A DNA stretch of 64,000 nucleotides, taken from contig CANJYB010000005.1 of assembly GCA_947479085.1 (NCBI GenBank), positions 1 through 64,000 of the forward strand. The letters are read 5' to 3'. The notes beneath the pieces were generated by a model. That model had not been told where the DNA came from and searched no databases. It saw nothing but the letters and a program-made list of their open reading frames with translations. Shown here piece by piece: positions 59,086 through 64,000 of this stretch; positions within the stretch are counted from its first letter, which is position 1; each line of letters starts with the position of its first letter. The translations under genes and the position numbers were made by a program. The DNA comes from Bacteroidota bacterium (GTDB lineage Bacteria > Bacteroidota > Bacteroidia > 2-12-FULL-35-15).

Positions 59086-60171
59086 ATGCCCAGAATTTTA
59101 TTCATAGCTGCTCACCGTCCTAACCGCTCCCCAAGTCAGCGTTACCGCTTCGAACAATATTTTAGCTTTTTAAGAGAAAATGGTTTTGAATGCGATCTTT
59201 CATTTATTTTAAATGAAAGGGACGAAAAACTGTTCTATGGCCCGGGCAATATACCTGAGAAATTTTTCATTACCCTGAAAAGCGCTAAAATAAGGCTGAA
59301 GGACGTGCGACTTGCCAATAGTTATGATATTGTTTTTGTACAAAGGGAAGCATTTATGACCGGTTCTTCTTTTTTCGAAAAGAGATTCAGCAAATCAAAA
59401 GCAAAACTTGTTTTCGACTTTGATGATTCCATCTGGCTGCTGGATACTTCGGCTGCCAATAAAATATGGCAATGGATGAAGAGTGCAAAAAAAACCGGTA
59501 AAATAATTTCACTCTCTCACCTTGTATTGGCGGGTAACCAATACCTGGCCGATTATGCAAGACAGTTTAATAATAATGTAAAAGTAATACCTACTACTAT
59601 TGATACCGCTATTTTTAAAAGAGAAAAGGAATACCAGGACAATGAAAGGATTTGTATTGGCTGGAGTGGCAGCCATACTACGATAAAACATTTTGAAGCA
59701 GCTTTGCCTTATCTGAAAAAGATAAAACAAAAGTATGGTGAAAAGGTTTATTTTAAAGTAATGGGTGATGCAGAGTATGAAAATAAGGAATTAGGTATAC
59801 AAGGTATTCCCTGGACTAGCGAAACAGAAGTACCTGTTCTTTCGGGGTTTGATATTGGTATTATGCCCTTGCCGGACGACCAGTGGGTAAAAGGGAAATG
59901 CGGATTAAAAGGGTTGTCTTATATGTCACTGGAAGTACCTACTATTATGTCAGGAGTTGGAGTAAATACGGAGATAATTAACGATGGTGTAAATGGCTTT
60001 ATAGCCAATACTGACGAAGAATGGGTGGATAAAATTTCCCGCTTAATTGATTCGTTCGAATTAAGAAAGAAACTGGGGCAAAATGCAAGGAAAACAGTGG
60101 AGGTTTCGTATTCTCTTGAATCACAAAAAATGAATTACCTGAATTACCTGAAAGAATTATTGGCAAGATAG
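59086..60171 (+). CDS. Glycosyltransferase family 4-like protein, 361 aa
   Basis: Two Rossmann-like halves. The first has MPRILFIAAHRPNRSPSQRYRFEQYFSFLRENGFECDLSF, then LVFDFDDSIWLLDTSAANKIWQWMKSAKK; the second has VKVIPTTIDTAIFKREKEYQDNERICIGWSGSHTTIKHFEAAL and FDIGIMPLPDDQWVKGKCGLKGLSYMSLEVPTIMSGVGVNTEIINDGVNGF, the donor-binding region of GT4-type enzymes. I start it at the ATG 59086, after the promoter; a start at 59038 lies before the -7 box. With the dehydratase next door it probably acts in surface polysaccharide synthesis. Substrate unknown. Confidence 0.9.
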   Translation: MPRILFIAAHRPNRSPSQRYRFEQYFSFLRENGFECDLSFILNERDEKLFYGPGNIPEKFFITLKSAKIRLKDVRLANSYDIVFVQREAFMTGSSFFEKRFSKSKAKLVFDFDDSIWLLDTSAANKIWQWMKSAKKTGKIISLSHLVLAGNQYLADYARQFNNNVKVIPTTIDTAIFKREKEYQDNERICIGWSGSHTTIKHFEAALPYLKKIKQKYGEKVYFKVMGDAEYENKELGIQGIPWTSETEVPVLSGFDIGIMPLPDDQWVKGKCGLKGLSYMSLEVPTIMSGVGVNTEIINDGVNGFIANTDEEWVDKISRLIDSFELRKKLGQNARKTVEVSYSLESQKMNYLNYLKELLAR

Positions 60172-60224
60172 GTTGTTTCATTCATCAGATATAATTTTTC
60201 GAAAGGGATAAATTTTTAATTTAT

Positions 60225-60232
60225 TAACTTTG
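60225..60232 (+). promoter_or_regulatory. -7 box for the 49-residue ORF
   Basis: TAACTTTG, 23 bases before the ATG at 60255. No matching -33 element is evident. Confidence 0.4.
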
Positions 60233-60254
60233 TATAAATTAATGCAAATAAATT

Positions 60255-60404
60255 ATGACTAGTACAAAACAGGAATTAACTCCCTTTAGCCTGAAAGTTT
60301 TTTATGCAAGGAATGCCCAATCGCAAAAAGAAATAAAAGGCGGTAAACTGATTTCCAATAAGGATGTGAAAAAGCGTTTTCTTCAAAAAAATAATAGTTA
60401 TTAA
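60255..60404 (+). CDS. Small hypothetical protein, 49 aa
   Basis: ATG at 60255, stop at 60402-60404. The translation begins MTSTKQELTPFSLKVFYARN and ends NKDVKKRFLQKNNSY. Balanced amino-acid composition, a -7 box before it and a position between two genes support a real small gene. It is not a known family to me. It lies 94 bases upstream of gcvT. Confidence 0.55.
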   Translation: MTSTKQELTPFSLKVFYARNAQSQKEIKGGKLISNKDVKKRFLQKNNSY

Positions 60405-60497
60405 GTATTAAACCACATTTGCCTGACCAAACAAAAAAATCTAATTCTCAAATCTATATTTATCTTTACAAAAAAATAAAAAACAAAAAAATAAAAA

Positions 60498-61601
60498 ATG
60501 GAATCAACAGCAACAGAATTAAAGAATGTAGCACTTGGAGAAAAACACATTTCACTTGGGGCTAAAATGGTACCTTTTGCAGGATACTTAATGCCCGTAT
60601 CGTATAGCGGACTGAATGACGAACATGCTACGGTAAGAAATGCAGTAGGAGTATTTGATGTAAGCCACATGGGCGAATTTATTTTAAAAGGAGAAAACGC
60701 ATTGGATTTAATTCAGCGTGTTACCTCGAACGATGCAGCTGTTTTAATGGATGGTAAAGTACAGTATTCCTGTTTGCCTAATGATAAAGGAGGAATAGTG
60801 GATGATTTGCTGGTGTATCGAATTGACGAAAAAACATATATGCTGGTGGTAAATGCTTCCAACATTGAAAAAGACTGGAACTGGATTCAGAAGCACAATA
60901 CTAAAAATATAGAGATGCATAATATTTCAGACCAGACATCTTTACTTGCAGTGCAGGGACCGAAAGCAATTTTGGCGCTTCAGAAATTAACCGATATTAA
61001 TCTTTCAGACATTCCTTATTATACTTTCAAAAAAGGTAAATTTAATGGGGTGGATAATGTGGTTGTTTCTAATACGGGATATACCGGTGCAGGAGGATTT
61101 GAAATTTATTTTGAAAATGAATATGCTGATAAAATGTGGAACGCCATATTTGAAGCAGGGGCAGAATTTGGCATTAAACCTATTGGTCTTGGAGCCCGCG
61201 ATACATTGCGCCTCGAAATGGGTTTTTGTCTTTATGGAAACGATATTGACGATACCACTTCACCCATTGAAGCCGGGTTGGGATGGATAACTAAGTTTAC
61301 AAAAGACTTTACCAACAAGGCAGCCTTATTGGAACAAAAAGAAAAAGGAGTTACAAAAAAACTAGTTGGTTTCGAAATGATAGACCGTGGTATTCCGCGT
61401 CACGATTACCCTATAGCTGATGCATCAGGAGCAGTAATCGGGAAGGTAACTTCCGGAACTCAATCACCAACCATGAACAAAGCCATCGGGATGGGATATG
61501 TGCCAACCGCTTTTTCCAAGGCAGATTCTGAAATATTTATCATCATCAGGGATAAAGCTATTAAAGCAAAAGTGGTTAAAATTCCTTTTTTAAAAGCATA
61601 A
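60498..61601 (+). CDS. gcvT: Glycine cleavage system T protein (aminomethyltransferase), 367 aa
   Basis: GcvT transfers the aminomethyl group of glycine from lipoyl-H to tetrahydrofolate, releasing ammonia. Family signatures: [40 protein letters not shown] at the N-terminus, [21 protein letters not shown] in the middle, [15 protein letters not shown], and [22 protein letters not shown] before the C-terminal domain with [17 protein letters not shown] and [17 protein letters not shown]. Length is normal. comB follows after 11 bases on the same strand. The other gcv genes are not in the window. Confidence 0.97.
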   Translation: MESTATELKNVALGEKHISLGAKMVPFAGYLMPVSYSGLNDEHATVRNAVGVFDVSHMGEFILKGENALDLIQRVTSNDAAVLMDGKVQYSCLPNDKGGIVDDLLVYRIDEKTYMLVVNASNIEKDWNWIQKHNTKNIEMHNISDQTSLLAVQGPKAILALQKLTDINLSDIPYYTFKKGKFNGVDNVVVSNTGYTGAGGFEIYFENEYADKMWNAIFEAGAEFGIKPIGLGARDTLRLEMGFCLYGNDIDDTTSPIEAGLGWITKFTKDFTNKAALLEQKEKGVTKKLVGFEMIDRGIPRHDYPIADASGAVIGKVTSGTQSPTMNKAIGMGYVPTAFSKADSEIFIIIRDKAIKAKVVKIPFLKA

Positions 61602-61612
61602 TAAAATAATAG

Positions 61613-62335
61613 ATGCCAAAGAAGTTAACCGTTGATGTTTGTTTTTCACCCTTCCTGTATCCTATGTATCATAGGCCCGACAGCATAGTGGTGGTAATTG
61701 ATATTCTTCGTGCTACTTCGGCCATGTGTACCGCTTTTGAGTTTGGTGTAGATAAAATGATTCCTGTTGCCACGCTGGAAGAGGCCACAGAATATAAAAA
61801 GCAGGGTTTCCTGGTAGGTGCTGAGCGAAACGGAATTGCCATTGAAGGATTTGATTTTGGTAATTCTCCTTATTCATATCAAACAGAACTGATAAAAGGC
61901 AAAACAGTAGTAATATCTACTACCAACGGAACGCAGGCCATAGAGGCCGCCCGACAGGCTTATCAGGTAGTGATAGGTGCATTTACCAATATTACTTCTT
62001 TATGTAACTGGCTGAAAACTCAAAACAGGGATGTATTGCTTCTTTGCTCAGGATGGAAAAATAAGTTCAACCTGGAGGATACCTTATTTGCAGGAGCCGT
62101 GTCGGATATACTACTTGCTGACCATGCACAGTTCCGTTCGGGAGACGGTGCCCTGGCTGCAAGTTATTTATACACTTCTGCCCAAAAAAATCCTTACCGG
62201 TACCTGCGTAATTCTTCACATACCGAACGCCTTTCGCAGATGGGGCTAAAGCATGATATCAAGTATTGTTTAACGTTTGATCAAACGAATATTATACCAG
62301 TGCTGGATGGAAAATATTTAGTACCGCTGACCTGA
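61613..62335 (+). CDS. comB: 2-phosphosulfolactate phosphatase (ComB family), 240 aa
   Basis: Matches ComB: VVVIDILRATSAMCTAFEFG with the conserved Arg/Thr segment, VGAERNGIAIEGFDFGNSPYSYQ, VVISTTNGTQAIEAA, and LLLCSGWKNKFNLEDTLFAGAVSDIL. In archaea the enzyme makes sulfolactate on the way to coenzyme M; in bacteria the role is often unclear and may be a general phosphatase or part of sulfonate metabolism. It is 11 bases after gcvT and 5 bases before the zinc phospholipase-like gene, so all three may form one transcript. Confidence 0.92.
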   Translation: MPKKLTVDVCFSPFLYPMYHRPDSIVVVIDILRATSAMCTAFEFGVDKMIPVATLEEATEYKKQGFLVGAERNGIAIEGFDFGNSPYSYQTELIKGKTVVISTTNGTQAIEAARQAYQVVIGAFTNITSLCNWLKTQNRDVLLLCSGWKNKFNLEDTLFAGAVSDILLADHAQFRSGDGALAASYLYTSAQKNPYRYLRNSSHTERLSQMGLKHDIKYCLTFDQTNIIPVLDGKYLVPLT

Positions 62336-62339
62336 GAAA

Positions 62340-63326
62340 ATGAAAAAATTCTTCTTCATACTTTTGCTCGTAGCTGGTATCCTGTTTATTATTCCTCATA
62401 ATAATACGGCTTATTCCTGGGGATTTTTTGCGCATAAAAAAATTAACCGAATGGCTGTATTCACTTTGCCCGAAGGGATGATTGGTTTTTATAAGCAGCA
62501 TATCGATTACATTACCGAACATGCTGTGGACCCCGACAAAAGAAGGTATGCCAATGCCGATGAAGCGCCAAGACATTTTATCGACATGGATAGGTATGGC
62601 AAATACGCATTCGATTCTGTTCCGCATAAATGGAACGATGCCGTAAAAAAATACAGCGAGGACACTTTAAATTCAAACGGAATAGTTCCCTGGTGGATTG
62701 ATAAAATGATGTACCGCCTCACCCAGGCTTTCCGTGCCGAAAACATGGACCTGATTTTACATTACTCTGCCGATCTGGGCCATTACATTGGCGATTCGCA
62801 TGTTCCGCTCCATACCACTTCCAATTATAACGGACTTGCAACTAACCAAAAAGGCATACATGGTTTTTGGGAATCTCGCATTCCTGAGCTTAAATCCGAA
62901 GGTTACGATTATTGGGTGGGTAAGGCAAAGTATATTGATAAACCAATTGAAAAAGCCTGGAACACTGTAAAAGCAAGCAATGCAGCCCTCGATTCGGTGC
63001 TCCTGTTCGAAGCCGATTTGAATTCCCGTTTTCCGCAGGATAAAAAATACAGCTTCGAAAATCGCGGAGCCAGCCTAATGAAAGTATATTCGGTGGAATA
63101 TACCAATGCTTATAATACTATGCTGAATGGTATGGTCGAACGTAGGATGCGTGCTGCCATCATTACCGTGGGCAGTATGTGGTACACCGCCTGGGTAAAT
63201 GCCGGCAAACCCAACTTAGACAAGTTTGACAACAAAGAAATTTCCGATTCCTTAAAACAAGCCGATAAGGCACTTGAGCAGCTGAAAAGCAACCCCAACA
63301 TAGAAGTAAAAGGCCATAACGATTAA
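62340..63326 (+). CDS. Zinc-dependent phospholipase C / S1-P1 nuclease-like protein, 328 aa
   Basis: Signal peptide-like N-terminus (KFFFILLLVAGILFIIPHNNTAYS), then the metal-binding beginning WGFFAHKKINRMAVF, in which the first Trp and His are typical zinc ligands of this fold. Further His/Asp ligands: ILHYSADLGHYIGDSHVPLHTTSNYNG. The fold includes both PLC and nuclease P1 types. In Bacteroidota this group is usually annotated as zinc-dependent phospholipase C-like; substrate not proven. It is probably exported to the periplasm. It starts 5 bases after comB. Confidence 0.85.
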   Translation: MKKFFFILLLVAGILFIIPHNNTAYSWGFFAHKKINRMAVFTLPEGMIGFYKQHIDYITEHAVDPDKRRYANADEAPRHFIDMDRYGKYAFDSVPHKWNDAVKKYSEDTLNSNGIVPWWIDKMMYRLTQAFRAENMDLILHYSADLGHYIGDSHVPLHTTSNYNGLATNQKGIHGFWESRIPELKSEGYDYWVGKAKYIDKPIEKAWNTVKASNAALDSVLLFEADLNSRFPQDKKYSFENRGASLMKVYSVEYTNAYNTMLNGMVERRMRAAIITVGSMWYTAWVNAGKPNLDKFDNKEISDSLKQADKALEQLKSNPNIEVKGHND

Positions 63327-63518
63327 ACTTTTTTCAGAAAAGATAGTCTCTGCTAATTTATTAATTGTCTTCCCGCTTTCCGCTCCAATCTTTTTCTTTT
63401 TTTGAAATAAAAAAAGAAAAAGGATTTTCGCTTCAATCTGGTTTATATGGATAGGGTGGAGGTATTTATTATCTTTTATTCCTACTCTCGAAAGACTTTT
63501 TAAAATCCCTTTCTTTAA
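63327..63518. other. 192-bp region between convergent genes
   Basis: Contains a run CTTTTTCTTTTTTTGAAATAAAAAAAGAAAAAGG at about 63390-63423, which forms a strong A/T hairpin and may serve as a bidirectional terminator for the two convergent genes. Confidence 0.6.
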
Positions 63519-64000
63519 TTATTTAATGATGCTGAACATATCCTTATAATTATCAGCAATAGTAGTAGCGTTATGAAAGTCGGTAACGGAAGAAAGTTTT
63601 GATAAATCAATTGTTGTTGGTGTTTTCATTACTTCAGATGCATCCGCTTTTATGGTAAGGGTGGATGTTTTACCGGTCTCTATTTTTAAATTATCAATGG
63701 GTAATGCCACACTCCTGATGCAATTGGAAGGCTGTTTATACCCCCCAATATGAAATTCGAAAACATGTCCAGGTGAAGTGGAAACAGAAGATTTTCCCTC
63801 CAGTTTCAAAAATATGTATCCTGTATTCCATGCCCAGAACATTGCATTAACAGGGTCTAATGCCCCTGATTGTGCCCCGCTGCAGTTATGAATACTATCT
63901 ACTCCAATAATAAAATGACAGGAAATGTAATCTCCTGCCGGTATATCTGATAAAGTAATTTGCTTGGATGGCTCGTTATCTTCATTTATTAAAAAGTAAT
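63519..64000 (-). CDS. MbnP-family protein, cut by the window edge
   Basis: The minus-strand frame is open from the stop at 63519 to the end of the window. The Met at 63842 is not the start, because the coding pattern continues upstream: ITLSDIPAGDYISCHFIIGV, then DSIHNCSGAQSGALDPVNAM, then FWAWNTGYIFLKLEGKSS. This DIPAGDY, GVDS, GALDP and WNTGYIF.KLEG series is the MbnP family (a copper-related protein first linked to methanobactin genes). The C-terminal part reads FEFHIGGYKQPSNCIRSVALP. Function in Bacteroidota is not established; a metal link is possible. Confidence 0.82.
   Translation of the reverse strand, partial: YFLINEDNEPSKQITLSDIPAGDYISCHFIIGVDSIHNCSGAQSGALDPVNAMFWAWNTGYIFLKLEGKSSVSTSPGHVFEFHIGGYKQPSNCIRSVALPIDNLKIETGKTSTLTIKADASEVMKTPTTIDLSKLSSVTDFHNATTIADNYKDMFSIIK

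Overview
The window reads as chromosome of an AT-rich Bacteroidota bacterium (class Bacteroidia in the broad sense). The evidence is several large secreted proteins with type IX secretion (T9SS) C-terminal sorting domains, a TonB-dependent receptor with a carboxypeptidase-regulatory N-terminus, DUF5686 and DUF2490 outer-membrane proteins, a beta-propeller sensor kinase paired with a LytTR regulator, and TAnnTTTG-like -7 boxes. No species can be named from the sequence.

Layout. 1-2400: a tandem 172-bp repeat, an unknown gene, a 21-bp minisatellite and a Crp-like gene without an HTH. 2761-8291: a secreted T9SS protein, a ParE-type toxin-antitoxin pair, a STAS-like protein, a DOPA-dioxygenase-like enzyme, two alpha/beta hydrolases and a lipoprotein. 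8293-15467: aspS, a probable short membrane-protein gene with a broken frame, a two-component system and thiL. 15671-17658: carotenoid genes (CrtZ-like hydroxylase, CrtI-like desaturase). 17810-24081: a tight six-gene operon with ABC exporter, free carrier protein, condensation-like acyltransferase, FAD oxidoreductase and AMP-ligase; it looks like a split, NRPS-like pathway of unknown product. 24082-29729: more T9SS proteins, one truncated at a REP/RAYT transposon, and several short unknown genes. 29960-40207: sulfotransferase, DUF5686 protein and an RND efflux operon. 40254-46356: a compact element integrated at the 3' end of tRNA-Phe, with integrase, excisionase-like protein, a possible replication initiator and short cargo genes. 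46609-53288: small lipoprotein, DUF2490 protein, TonB receptor with a His/Cys-rich partner, and an FG-GAP T9SS protein. 53360-63326: thioesterase, a propeller protein whose sorting domain is out of frame at a heptanucleotide repeat, a winged-helix protein, sugar-nucleotide dehydratase, glycosyltransferase, gcvT, comB and a zinc phospholipase C-like protein. The right edge cuts an MbnP-like gene.

Three things deserve most attention. (1) Five copies of a 7-bp unit in the sorting-domain linker of the 54005-55660 gene put the sorting domain out of frame, and losing one copy would restore it. The same position in the 2761-3729 gene also carries 7-bp repeats. (2) The 6.1-kb tRNA-Phe element has near-identical 26-bp direct repeats inside both ends and an array of TTACAA boxes spaced exactly 10 bp. 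(3) The split carrier/condensation/ligase/oxidoreductase operon sits beside carotenoid genes. All family assignments come from reading the sequence; no database search was possible.
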